Below are positions 47,819 through 58,779 of a stretch of 64,000 nucleotides of DNA, piece after piece. The translations under genes were made by a program, and so were the position numbers. The notes below the pieces were generated by a model. It worked only from the letters and a program-made list of their open reading frames with translations. It did no database searches and was not told the origin of the DNA. Position 1 is the first letter of the stretch. Each line of letters opens with the position of its first letter. This stretch comes from Synanceia verrucosa (Eukaryota > Chordata > Actinopteri > Perciformes > Synanceiidae): NCBI GenBank assembly GCA_029721515.1, contig CM056558.1:13361240-13425239 (forward strand). Reading direction: 5' to 3'.

Positions 47819-49886
47819 GCACAGAGCAGATCTAGTCTAATTAAAAAGCACAGCAGTGATTTCAGGGGCTCCATGAAAGAGAAAAAGTGTGTGTATGTGT
47901 GCATGTGTGTGTGCTTTTGCATTAGGACACTGGCTTCAGCATGATCGCCCGTCAAATGAAACAATGTATTCCACGGGACCTCAGGGTTTCCATTTGCGGC
48001 GGTGCTGCAACAAACTGTGGCTGTTTTATGTGAAAAAAAAGTTGATAATTAGTCCCACAGTGACTGAACAATGAGATGGAGAAAGGGGAGGGGGCATTGA
48101 AGGAAGAGAGAGAGGAGAGAGCGCTTAGCACACTTAATGCTCCAACCTGACACAGTCTGGGAATCATTGATCAATTGATTATTTTCAGGGGGTTTCACCC
48201 CCTAAGACTTTTCTCTCCTTCATCGACTCTCTCCTGTCTTTGAATGACCAGGAAATTAGAATCAATCCACTTGTCTGATTTGATTAGCAGTGAAATTAGG
48301 AAACATTTCTCATCATCTTAAGTGGCTTTTTTGTCAGTTTTTGTACATGGGGGAGAAATCAAGCCATTGTCATTTGTGCACTTTTTTTTTGGGAGGGGGG
48401 GGGGTGCTCTCATTCATTTTTTTTCAAAAGGGGCTCAAAACATGCATGCATAAAAACTTTGTGAGAAACCATGGCAACACCTCACATGTTCCTGCTGTGA
48501 TCTTGGCTCACCTTGTCATGTTGTGGTAGAATTAACTAAATCAAACTCAGGGGAGGCCCTGTCATCTCTGAAATGATTATTAAGCATTGTGAGATGCTTG
48601 CTATGGACAGTGTTTGTTTTGCACAGGCCACTTGATCTTTTTTGTATTAAATTGCATAATTAAATAATTTCTACAACAAAAAAATGTGTTATCCTAAATA
48701 AATAAAATGTCAGAAATTTCTGACATTTTCTTGTTTTTTTTTCAGCTTTAATCTATGTCCAGTACTCAGTGGTTGGGCAGTTTGGTAATCAATGTTTTTT
48801 TTTTACCTTATGAGTCAGCACCATTGCTGTCGCTACTATGATGACACTCATGTCCTCAGATTTTTTCTGGAAATTTGGCAGTTTGATCAACCTGAAAGGA
48901 GATATATGTTATACAATTTAAAAATACATTCACACGATGCATACTTTAAATAATGATTCCAGTGGGTTCAGACTTGAATCACTATGCTTTGAGGAGGCAT
49001 TTGGGGAAGCCTGATAAATAACTATCAGATACAACAAATCTGAAGTTGAAAAACGAGGTGAGAGGAAGCACAGTGGGCGGTTTGTGGACTGTTCTCCACA
49101 TTTATAAAAGACTGAGAAACAATTATTGAAAATAATTATATGTGTTTTCTGCATTTTTGTTTAATGTGCAGATGAAAACAAATCTATTATTTTTTTTTGT
49201 TGACCTGCGTGGGACGTCTGTGTGTTAAAGCCTGAAGCCCACCCTCTGCTTGGTTAGCTTATGTAAGATAGGGGGTCAGACAGCTGAGTGGCAGCAGGAA
49301 AAAGCACATGTCATGTTTGTTTGGAGCCTCCTTTGTCACAGCCCGCACACCCTCCCCCTTTTCCTGCCCTTCTCTTGGCCTTCTTTAGTTCCCTCCCCCC
49401 ACTGTGTCACCTGGAGGTCAGGGTGAGCATGCACAGGCCATACACACTAACACATACACAAGCAACACAAGAACAGACAGACAGACACGCACACACGCAC
49501 ACAGATTGTAATAGCATGGTAGAGTGCATCATAGATGGAAGTGCCTTGAAGGACCAGCTTCTCATTCTCTAGACCTCATTAGCTGCTGATTTATCTCCCC
49601 CTCCTTCCTCCTAATGCTCTGGGTGGGTGGATGGGGTGGGTGTGAGTATGGGAAGGGGGCACTGTGTGTGAAATATTATGTGTATTTCCATGGATTAGTG
49701 TCTGAATATGTGTATGTGTGTGAGAGAAATGCAGAGAGTTCCTGTGAAAGAGGGTATATTTTAACGTTCTTTGGTGTGTATGTGTTGGTGCGGAGGTGTC
49801 AACTAGACACAGGGGCTCTGTGATTCCCCATTAGACCACAGTGAACACACTCGACCTGGGGTCAAACAGATTAATAAAAGATCACC

Positions 49887-49922
49887 CACACACACACACA
49901 TACACACACACACACACACACA
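49887..49922. repeat. (CA)n microsatellite
   Basis: CA array with one T interruption. Confidence 0.95.
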
Positions 49923-50660
49923 AACAGAGCTACTATCTGATTAAATATTCTGCAGCCCTGCGCTTCATAATCATGACAAGTACACACAGCGCCTTGGCCC
50001 ACCATTATCCATTTAGCAAGTTTTTGTCTTGTCTTGCAATAATCTGCACAAACCCCCAGTGACCTTATTATTGCCAAGGAAAAGTGCTTATAGCCGCGCG
50101 TAATGATAGGATTTTGGGAAGAAGTGAAATGTATTTCACACAAGGAATTAATAGTGACAAAAAAGACTTCCCATCGAGATAAATTCCTGTTTTCCACATG
50201 ATTGGTGCTTTAAAACACACACACACATAAAACTATATTTTCTCACTCACAATAACAATATATTCTGTTTTGCTATGATATAAAAGGGTTGTGAAAATGT
50301 TGGGTTAAGGAGCAGCTCTGGTGCTAATATGACTGTAACTCTGTCCTACATAATTCATTGACTCCTGGGGAATGAATCTCTTGAGTGGAGAACCTTTTTT
50401 TTTTTTTTTTTGCCTTTACCTGACTCCCTCTACAGCACCGTCCCAAGAGACGCTTCACAGGAAGGAGGTGGAATATTTCGCCATGTAATGCATTTTGAAG
50501 TACTCTTTAGTCAAAAAGGCACAACCAGGTTGTAGCCCTGTCCCCTGATAACTGGGAATACAAATCACTCTAACATTTTGTCTTTCAAATTCTTGATGAT
50601 ATGTACAAAACTCATGATAGAAAATGATTTGACAGCCACTTCCTTTGCTTGATCCTACAG

Positions 50661-50908
50661 ATGTGAAGAACCTGGAGAACTTTCACCTGGTAGAAAGTGT
50701 CCAGGAACAGGTCAACGCAGCACTGCTGGACTATGTCATGTGTAACTACCCGCAGCAAACAGACAAGTTTGGCCAGCTGCTCCTCCGGCTGCCAGAGATC
50801 CGAGCCATCAGCCTGCAGGCTGAAGAGTACCTTTACTACAAACACCTGAACGGCGACGTGCCCTGCAACAACCTGCTCATCGAAATGCTTCATGCAAAAA
50901 GAGCTTAG
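50661..50908 (+). CDS. nr5a2: nr5a2 terminal coding exon: end of LBD with AF-2
   Basis: The last coding exon, 248 nt to the TAG stop. Its first two bases complete the Asp codon split by the preceding phase-1 intron. It encodes DVKNLENFHLVESVQEQVNA..., then the CNYPQQTDKFGQLLLRLPEI helices, the YLYYKHLNGDVPCNN loop and the AF-2 helix LLIEML (residues 397-402 of the 407 seen), ending HAKRA. The glutamate in LLIEML is the charge-clamp residue that contacts LXXLL coactivators and SHP/DAX-1. It is intact, so the receptor should be transactivation-competent. This C-terminus separates NR5A2 from NR5A1. Codon use is GC-rich at third positions compared with the flanking intron, as expected for a constrained exon. 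Confidence 0.98.
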
Positions 50909-51820
50909 GAGGGGACTGCGCTACTCATAACGCAACTCTGCAGACATCCTGAGAGTTTTTCGGCAGCCCAAAAAAACTCCAGATAACTGAACCTCCGTCT
51001 CAGACTTGACTGAGTGATGACCCACAGGATGGAGAGGAGAGTGTTAGCAACCCTTGTATAAATGAAGCTCATTTTGATCTCCAAGTTGCAACTTGGAGTA
51101 TAAATTTGGACAAACACAGTGGCACAGAGACAGATAATGTGCATACACCAACAGCATATTGATCCCTTTATTCCAATAACAAAAAAAGTGTGAAGGAAGA
51201 GCGGCATCCTCACGCATTATAGAAAGGAAAAAAGAAGAACACTTGAAACAAACACTGCACTTGGCATGAGATGGGACTAATCGTCTGCACAAGCACAGAC
51301 TATCAAGACGGGCAGGCGGCATCTTAAAGAATGAATGCAGTGTTTCAGTGCTGGTGACATTGTGAGAGGCTTTTGTGCTGAGAAAGGAAGTTGGGTTACA
51401 CCGGCCATCGTTCAGACAGCTTTGTGACAAGAGCAGTGGCTTATTTTGGTCAACAATCCTGCAGTGTGCTCTTACACTAAAACCGGCATGTTGCCGTCGC
51501 TGGTACTGTAAAGACAAATGGACAAGCAGTCAATGAGGCCAGAGACTCTTACCCACCGTCACATCTGTTTTTTGAACTCACATAAGACACCTGCCACGGC
51601 AGCTTGACCTAAGGAGGGAGAACTGACGGTTCAAAAAATAAAAGAGCATTCTTTAATGAACAAAATGAAAAATAGGCTGATAAGAAGAAAAATAAGATGT
51701 TTTTTTTTTCTCTCATGAAATGGAAGTCATTTGCTCTTCATGGTCTCCTTGTGGTTCCCCTTTCTTATTCCACCACCCCTCAATCATCTTAAACTATGTA
51801 CCTCAGAAACACCAGTGTTA

Positions 51821-51826
51821 AATAAA
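51821..51826 (+). terminator. nr5a2: Possible proximal polyadenylation signal
   Basis: AATAAA in the 3' UTR, 0.9 kb after the stop codon; a second AATAAA lies at 51637-51642. Downstream sequence is only moderately T-rich, so use is uncertain. Confidence 0.3.
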
Positions 51827-52640
51827 TTCAATTAATAATGTCTGCTGAAACAATTGTATTTATAGTCCTTTTCATGCAAAAAAAACACCCTCCTTTTTTA
51901 TTATTTCATTACAACTGGAACAAAACAATGTTTGATTCTGGAGAGAGCGAAGGACTGACCCTGCCTTTGTCCAGAAAGACCAAAGCTTGCTGCAGAACAG
52001 AAGAAGGAAATTACAAAAAAACCTTAATAATCAGTATTATAAGAGGAAAAAAGAATTGTGATGTCACAGTTATGTGAGTCTTGCCTTATTTCATTACCAT
52101 GCTAGCTAACCGTGCAGATGTGAATGAAAATATGTACAAATATATATATATATAAAGTATTAATGTTGTAAAAATGGAAAAAAAAGATTAATTCAACAGG
52201 TGTTTACATTCATGTGGTCATATGGGAGAGAACTGTGATGAAGCAGAAATTGCAAAGCAATGATTTCCTAAAAAAGAAATCAGTGAAATGAAAAAAAGAT
52301 CCCTCTGGTTTGCTTTTTTGGTGTGTGTACAGTGTTTTATTTGTTTTGAGCAGTACTTAAATTATGTCGTGAGACACTAAAATCAAAAAGGAATCACACT
52401 TAAAATATTAATTTCTATCTGTGTCTGCTGGCATTCAAACAATTGTTTCTTAAGCATTGCTGTATAAGGGTTACGTTTCATTTTCAACCTCTTTGTGGAC
52501 TCTTTTTCTTTTTTATTTACAGTGCTTTTACTTTTTTTTTGATGTACAGTATGTCACTGGTTACGCTTAATAATGAAGATAATTTATTGCGTCTCTGGGT
52601 TTCCATCTTTGTGTTACATGATGTGAGGTGTCCGCGCCAG

Positions 52641-52646
52641 AATAAA
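52641..52646 (+). terminator. nr5a2: Likely polyadenylation signal of nr5a2
   Basis: AATAAA followed at about 15-35 nt by tagcatgttctttgttttg. This gives a CA-type cleavage site (about 52660) and a GT/T-rich downstream element, the classic arrangement. Confidence 0.6.
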
Positions 52647-53795
52647 TTTTTTACTGTAGCATGTTCTTTGTTTTGTTTTCATAAGCAGTTCAGCGATGCA
52701 GATCTGGAGCAAAATAATAGGCTTTAAAAAAAAAAAATCTCCACAACCATTTTGTCTTTTAGATGTCAAAATGTCAGTACATTGAAAAGAGTATTGTATT
52801 TAAGCGAGTCCGTGTGAAAGATGTTTGTGCCACTTTTTCTTTTCAAACTGCATCATCGTTCTTTCCCCTTTGCTCTTATACCAAAGACTGCATCTTTCCC
52901 CCTGTGAGCTGTGACTTCTAGCATTGTGTCCAACATGAACAAAACTGAATTGTTTTCTTTCCTAAAAAATGGCACCCTAGATAATTTTCAAGTTATTCAC
53001 ATGTACTGTAGTTGTTATTACCGTTTTTTTTTTTTCCAAAGTCCCAACACTCACCTCCTACAACAACCTGTGGTGTTTATTTGTTTACCTGTCTCACATT
53101 TTGTAATTTAAGTCATAATCATCAAAAGTCTTTCAATGGCATGTTTAATGTACAGAAAATTGACTTAAGATCTCACATCATAAACAGTTCCTGCGCCCGA
53201 GCTCCACTTCTTGGCACCCTCATTAACTGTGTCTATTGATCAGACAATCTTTTATTGTATCACCCACTTTCTCAAATTCTGTGTTTAGATTCTGCAGCTG
53301 CCTTGGACTTCCTGTAACATACAGGTAAACTCTATACCACATGCAGGCAATACAAGTGTGCACGTTAACAGTGCACGACTAAGCACAGAAGTCCCATTTT
53401 TTGAAAGCATAGTGGATAAAATTACTGATGTGCTGCTCCAATGCCCAGAAAAGAGCTTGCTTTGAGATGCAGTTCAGTTGTCAGAAAAAAAGCTAATCAT
53501 TTGAAATTCAACTGTTTGCTTTACAACAAACCAATTTGTAGCTTAATAATGCTCTGGACAGTCTTGTATGCAGGATAAATGCTTTAACACAGACTTCAAC
53601 AATGTCTACGTTTGTGCATTCACATGTTCATGTACAGTATGCTGTCAACACATGGACAAAATGGATCAAAACGGTATTCCTCTCCCACTTTGTCTATGAC
53701 CTTTGCCCCTCCTGCTGACATTCTGACTACCCCTATCACTAACCCCATCCTGGGGAGTGTCTCTCTGAGGCTAATTGAAATTTTCCTCATATTTC

Positions 53796-53801
53796 AATAA
53801 A
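53796..53801 (+). terminator. nr5a2: Possible distal polyadenylation signal of nr5a2
   Basis: AATAAA in tttcaataaataatt, with a strongly GT/T-rich stretch (tgtgtggtgttttttttg) about 65-85 nt downstream. It lies about 200 bp from a minus-strand AATAAA at 53998. Confidence 0.45.
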
Positions 53802-53997
53802 TAATTATGCTTATAACACCAGATTCTTGCTTCCTACACACACTAACACTGTCTAGTTCAATTATGTGTGGTGTTTTTTTTGTTTTTGAATAGCTATTCC
53901 AACATCAATTAAATAACATTTTCTACATCAAACATGTAGGAATCAGATGAGATGCTGCTTCATCTTATTTGTTTTTTGTCCCCATGCCATTCTGGCC

Positions 53998-54003
53998 TTT
54001 ATT
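53998..54003 (-). terminator. Candidate polyadenylation signal for the convergent gene
   Basis: TTTATT on the + strand reads AATAAA on the minus strand, 398 bp after the candidate stop codon at 54401. Confidence 0.35.
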
Positions 54004-54400
54004 TGATATTTTGAGTGAGTGACAGGAAACCAAGAGAGAAAAATATGTTTGGCACGTGATTAAAGTGTGACTACGCGTGAGAGGCCATGAAAAAGAATAA
54101 CATACAAACATACAAAATGCAAAACAAAAAAAATGAACTTATAGTGAAAACTCTGAGATTAAAGTCATTACCGAGGGCATTTAGCTTACATTATTATACA
54201 GCGTATCTTAAAATAAAGACAATGTTAAAGGCAGATCACTGAAAATAATTACAACTAGTATTAAGATATGCAACACTCAAATGCTCCACAGTGATCACAG
54301 GTGATACTGGAGAGTCACTGGAGAGAAAAAAGAGCTAGAACAAAAACAAATCATTCCACCAACTCACAATATGAAATGACAATCACTAAAATCAGCCAGG

Positions 54401-54538
54401 TCAGTCCACAAAGACGAGGCCGTAGCTTTTCTGAGGCGTAGGGCTGCGAGGGAAACAGGAAGCTGTAATCTCCAGCTCCATGGGGACATGAAGACTACAA
54501 CCAGCTGGTGAGGCATCCACCTCTGAAGGAGGAGGCTC
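54401..54538 (-). CDS. Candidate terminal exon of an unidentified convergent gene
   Basis: Read on the minus strand, an acceptor (cccgtccag) with a branch-point-like tactaat about 20 nt upstream opens an uninterrupted 46-codon frame that ends in TGA at 54403-54401. It encodes EPPPSEVDASPAGCSLHVPM at the start and PTPQKSYGLVFVD at the end. A minus-strand AATAAA lies 400 bp further on (54003-53998), giving a normal short 3' UTR. The phase-0 entry fits the 43-nt candidate exon upstream. A 46-codon open frame can arise by chance, and I do not recognise the protein. The call rests on the splice signals, frame and polyadenylation site taken together. The alternative is non-coding conserved sequence. 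Confidence 0.35.
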   Translation of the reverse strand, partial: EPPPSEVDASPAGCSLHVPMELEITASCFPRSPTPQKSYGLVFVD

Positions 54539-55540
54539 CTGGACGGGACACAGGAATTAGTAAGTGAGGGGGTGTCAATTCAAATTTAGAAAAACAATAT
54601 TTATCCACACTGTAATAACACAAGACTGAGGTCATAAAATACACTGGGAGATCTGGGAGAAGACGGGAATATTTTCTACTTTGTATAACAAATTTGCATT
54701 TTTATTAGCCTACAGAATACAGTATTTGGTGTCATCATGTCTTTAGTGGATTTTTAATGAAGCACAAAAAATTGGTTGGATGATACTTAAATGTCTTTAA
54801 TCATAGCTTGTTTCAAATTTCCTTCACGATATGGAAGATTATTTTTTTTTATTATTCTATCAGTGCTTTAGTAGGATAAAGTCAGTCTTACTTTTTATGA
54901 CAATGACCTTAACTCATGTCTGCATATAATTTGCATCTGAATCACTTGCAACCAAACTACCACAACAATATCACCAAATAAAAGTCTTTTCAATCATAAA
55001 TTGCTAAAATAGCAAATTACTATATATGTTGTAATCACAAACCCTCAATCATGGTTGAGAGAATGCATTAACCTGATTAAAGGCCTTCAAATGTCATCTT
55101 CAAAACTTTTACCGAAACTGGTTTCATATCAAAAGCAATTAAAATTTAAAGAGCGGCGCTATTCCAACTTTTGACTCCAGTCATCCTATCAACCTTAAAC
55201 AGCAAAAACTCCATTATTTGTTAAAACATGCATCCTTTATAACAAAGTGATTCTGGGCAATAGGTTAATGAATGATCCTTCATGTTTTTAACAGGTAGTT
55301 TTGTGAAAAATGCATGGAATCATTTCCATTGTTTCTTGTTTTTTACAAGACACAATATCAAACAACCATGTTTCTTCAAATGATCCTGCAAATACGATTT
55401 TCTATTCTAGGTATAGTCTTGTCTCCCAATATTATGTATTCAACACAGATGTTGAGAGACAGTACTGCACAATGTACATTTTGTTCTGCTGAAATAAACA
55501 AGGTCTTAAAAGGTTACCTATTCTATTAGTGTTATAACAC

Positions 55541-55583
55541 CTGGATTGGAAGAGTCTCTGTAGATTCGATGCAGCAGAAACTG
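55541..55583 (-). CDS. Candidate 43-nt internal exon, convergent gene
   Basis: On the minus strand this is flanked by an acceptor (tgtctgttgtttacag) and a donor (CCAG|gtgtta). In the frame that joins phase 0 to the exon at 54538, it encodes SFCCIESTETLPIQ after one base completing a split codon. It is open in that frame, but 14 codons carry little weight alone. The product is not recognised. Confidence 0.2.
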
Positions 55584-55846
55584 CTGTAAACAACAGACAT
55601 TCGGCTTCTCAGGATTTTTATAAAACCAAACTGCAGCAATGACAGCCAACAGGTTTTTAAATGCGTCTTGCAAACTTCTGACGGTCTATTATTTTAATTT
55701 TTTCTTTATCGATGAAGCAAATGATATGAGGGATTATTGGATTGCTGAGTTGTTGATGATGATGTTCTCGTGCAGCATTAAGGATGCTGGTCACAGCCAG
55801 GCAAGAGGCCAGCTCGATCCCCGGCGCACAGCATTGCAATCCTCAC

Positions 55847-55879
55847 TTGGAGCTTGGCTTGCAGTGCCTGGCCTCCTGT
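55847..55879 (-). CDS. Candidate 33-nt micro-exon, convergent gene
   Basis: On the minus strand, acceptor ttaacacatttacag and donor CCAA|gtgagg bound 33 nt. In the frame required by the next candidate exon it reads QEARHCKPSS plus two bases. It lies within a longer open minus-strand frame (56125-55778), so the boundaries may be wrong or the exon unreal. Confidence 0.13.
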
Positions 55880-56152
55880 CTGTAAATGTGTTAAACCTGC
55901 TTTCACTCGCCCTGAATTTGTATAAATAATGTATATACATTTATCCACAGACTCTAACAAGTGCCGCCTCAGGTGAAAATACTCAGAAATGCACGCTATG
56001 CGCATCCCCGAGGTGGACATCAGCTCCAAACCGACCAACTCAAAAGATAACCACACAGAGCAAGAAAAAAAGAAGAAGAAAAAAAAAAACACAAATGAAT
56101 AACTTGCCAAAAGCAACATAAACACACATACACACGGTCTTATCTCTTTCTA

Positions 56153-56153
56153 T

Positions 56154-56189
<36 letters not shown>

Positions 56190-56192
56190 CAC
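56153..56192. repeat. (CA)n microsatellite
   Basis: CA array with one CG interruption. Confidence 0.95.
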
Positions 56193-56267
56193 AGATTCAG
56201 TGCTGTCAGTTTCGAAACAAGTTCTCCTTTCCGTCACGCAAACAGCCTCAAGTTGTGTCTGCCAGTG

Positions 56268-56334
56268 TTAGATGAAGCTTTTAAACTCTGGAACCACATC
56301 ACTCGTCTTTACAGAGACGCGCTTGTATGTTTCC
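56268..56334 (-). CDS. Possible alternative terminal exon, minus strand
   Basis: A very strong minus-strand acceptor (ctctttttctttgacaatgcag) precedes 67 nt. After one base these read ETYKRVSVKTSDVVPEFKSF-I followed by TAA. The peptide looks protein-like, but 21 codons is weak evidence, and no good minus-strand AATAAA follows nearby. It could be an alternative 3' exon of the same unknown gene, or chance. Confidence 0.15.
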
Positions 56335-57009
56335 CTGCATTGTCAAAGAAAAAGAGATTGAGGGCACAAGAAAAAAAAACAAAAGCTTTTGGAAGTATTC
56401 CAAGATTGCAAGAAAAGGTGCAACTGAATGCTGGAACAGGTCAGTTTGGTATTCAGTCCAGCATCAGGCAGTACCAGAGGCTCAAGAGGTCTGAGAGATG
56501 CTTAACCAGTCTTCAGAAAATGAAAACCTGCTCAGCGCCACATGGTGGCAAAACTCGGAGATGATGAGAGACTCACATGACTCATATTACTGATGATCAC
56601 CATCACATTTAAATAAACAGTAACCTTACTAATCTAGGAAACATTCATGGACTACATATGAAAGTATAACCTACTGTAAGAAATAACCATTATACAAAAC
56701 TATTAATTTGTTGTTTCTAAAAACAAGCAATTAATGTCATCTGAAAAAAAATACTATTAGGAAAGCTGCAGTCAATTTGCATTTGTTGTATGTAAATTGA
56801 CAAACTGTATTGTAAATGCAAATTCTTTATAAAAAAAAAAAAAAAAAAGAATATACCACATGAGGAAAAATCTCCAACAAAATTATTGACATTGTTTCCC
56901 TACTCCCTTGACAACTGCATAGGCTGCAACTGGGTGAAAACTTGATCCACTAGGACCCCAATACACTTGTGTTTTTAAAAAGCACTGATTAAACCATAAA
57001 GAGAAATGA

Positions 57010-57035
57010 TAAAAAAAAAAAAAAAAAAAAAAAAA
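57010..57035. repeat. Poly(A) run, about 25 bp
   Basis: Long A homopolymer; another of about 19 lies at 56831. No target duplication or gene-like sequence precedes either, so I do not call a retrocopy. Confidence 0.9.
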
Positions 57036-57369
57036 GTTTTAGGACAAAATTGATCGTTATGAGGAAGTTATGAGGAATTTGAATAATAGAATAAAGCACT
57101 TGGGATATGACGAAAAGTGCTCTCCTGAGATCTGGAAGGATTGTTTATAAGATGATGGATAATGGGCATGATGGGAAATGTAGGCCTTTCCTCTTGCTAC
57201 GATTCTCCACAGGTGGTGTCGATCGGTGTCTGCACAAATCACGACACAGATTTGCTATAGATATCTTGATAATATCGTTATTGTGAATTTGTTTGGCTGT
57301 GACAATGGTTTCGTGCCTTTGTGTATTGTGTCATTTTACATCTACTGTAAATATTATTAGCATAAGTAA

Positions 57370-57382
57370 TGACCTTTGACCA
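57370..57382 (-). promoter_or_regulatory. DR1 nuclear-receptor site downstream of nr5a2
   Basis: TGACCTTTGACCA reads TGGTCAAAGGTCA on the minus strand, matching the DR1 consensus at 12 of 13 positions. It lies in AT-rich sequence without other obvious motifs. Confidence 0.35.
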
Positions 57383-57949
57383 CTGAATAAGGTACATGGC
57401 AAAAGAACTGGATATATGCTACAAAAAAGACAGAAAGTATAACTTCAATGAGCAATATGTAAACCAGATGCCATCCAAGGGTTTTTATCGTCTTAATTGG
57501 GATGAGTGGACCAATAATATTTCATCAGCCTACAAATCTAATAATCACACCATCATAAATACTCTATAACATATTTTTATCTAAGTTTAATTATATATTT
57601 TGATGATTTTTTTGTGCTCCTCAAATGTAAAATTTACATTCTCTTGTGTTGGACAAACAACTTGCGGACTGAAAATTAAATGTTTTTTTTCTTATCTTGA
57701 TAACAGTGCTTTTTGCGCATTACTGGTATTGTAATTCAGTTTCAGAAGCTGCCTTTGCCACGTGCTCAATGGAAGTTTCAATTTCATTCTGATATCAGAT
57801 TGTCAAGCCTTGATCCCATCAAACCAGCACTGATGTAAAATGAACTATCACTGGAATTTTAACTACATTTCGCCTCATATATCAAACATAATCTCTGTTC
57901 GAAACCAAGCAAATAAAACGTTTTATTGATGAATAAAATGATTTATTCA

Positions 57950-58620
57950 TCTGGTTTTTGAGGGGTAAAACTGGGGGAGCCTCACAGGTGAAGAACAAGA
58001 AGGCTAAAAAGAAACAGCACAACTCTTCAGAGAGGCAATTATCCAACTTTCTAATCACTTATACCAAACAGCAACTGGGAGACCCATTGTTTGGTGGCCT
58101 GATGGACAAACTTGAAAAATGTAAAGATCAAATTAATAGGCTAGCATTGTTAATGGGAACACTCACTATTGTTATGCAAAAGCCTCACTGTGGCATGCAA
58201 AGCAAATACACTAAGGTTTGGAGATGGAATGGTTCGAAGGCCGCTGCCGTTTCATTTCAAAGCATGCATTATACATCATTGTGCATAAAGAGAAAGCCTA
58301 CAGCATTATGATGTTTTTTCTATGATGATTATCCTTTATTAGTCATTAAAAAGAGAGCGAGAGAGAGAGAGAAAAAATACAACTTTTAAGCACCTGAACC
58401 TCGCTGCCAGCATTCCATTAATTGCCTGCACAATGGGGAGAGCCTTTGGAGATTTTTCAATTTCAAAAAATAAGGAGCATGCATTCAGTCGTGCTCATGT
58501 TATAGCAGCACTTAAATCCAACACAGCTCACATAAAAAAGGACTCAAGGTTGCATCCGATTGAAAGCCTCCAACTACAGCCACTTCAGAAATCCATTTAG
58601 CAAGCGGGGGGGTTAGAACG
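57950..58620. promoter_or_regulatory. Candidate conserved non-coding block
   Basis: Two unique patches (57950-58310 and 58390-58620) with complex sequence such as atgttatgcaaaagcctcactgtggcatgcaaag and cattccattaattgcctgcacaatgggg. A 117-codon + strand frame (57958-58311) covers the first, but it has no known domain and no splice signals at its ends. I favour non-coding conservation over a gene. Confidence 0.3.
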
Positions 58621-58779
58621 TCTAATTCAAACAGAGTCGCCCTGTTAAAAACGGTTGCACCAATGTCTTTTAAAAACACACACAAACACACTTTCAGGCA
58701 CACATTTTTTTCTCCCGTGTTTGCTTGGCTCCATTGTAGGAAAGATGAACCTGGCACATAAAAAGATGACACAAAAAAT

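Larger units (their letters stand above)
32263..50660 (+). other. nr5a2: nr5a2 intron, 18.4 kb
   Basis: Last intron, ending in ttgcttgatcctacag. It contains microsatellites, a polypurine tract at 32.56-32.79 kb, pyrimidine-rich DNA at 35.83-36.02 kb, a tRNA-derived SINE at 37.88 kb, short perfect inverted repeats (35519, 42419, 48704) and a T-run at about 50.39 kb. Candidate regulatory patches are listed separately. No embedded gene or exon could be supported on either strand. Stretches such as 33.6-35.3, 40.1-42.3, 42.6-43.5, 45.5-46.4 and 48.5-50.3 kb are unremarkable unique DNA. Confidence 0.9.
50909..53820 (+). other. nr5a2: nr5a2 3' UTR (distal end approximate)
   Basis: AT-rich sequence after the stop codon with no splice structure and several AATAAA hexamers (51637, 51821, 52641 and 53796). 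The 52641 signal has a T/GT-rich downstream element and is the best single candidate; 53796 would give a UTR of about 2.9 kb. Long 3' UTRs are usual for NR5A2. A short (TA)n lies at 52139-52155. TACCTCA at 51799 and GTACTGTA at 53003 match let-7 and miR-101 seed sites but may be chance. The exact end is inferred. Confidence 0.7.

Noticed and set aside
51044..51517. 157-codon minus-strand frame in the nr5a2 3' UTR
   Set aside because: No homology recognised and no splice or polyadenylation context; it is antisense to the 3' UTR.
56253..56564. 103-codon + strand frame rich in Lys and Arg
   Set aside because: No splice or promoter support and partly driven by A-rich sequence; a minus-strand exon at the same place is equally likely.
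57958..58311. 117-codon + strand open frame
   Set aside because: No recognisable domain, no splice signals at its ends and no promoter or polyadenylation context; listed only as a candidate conserved block.
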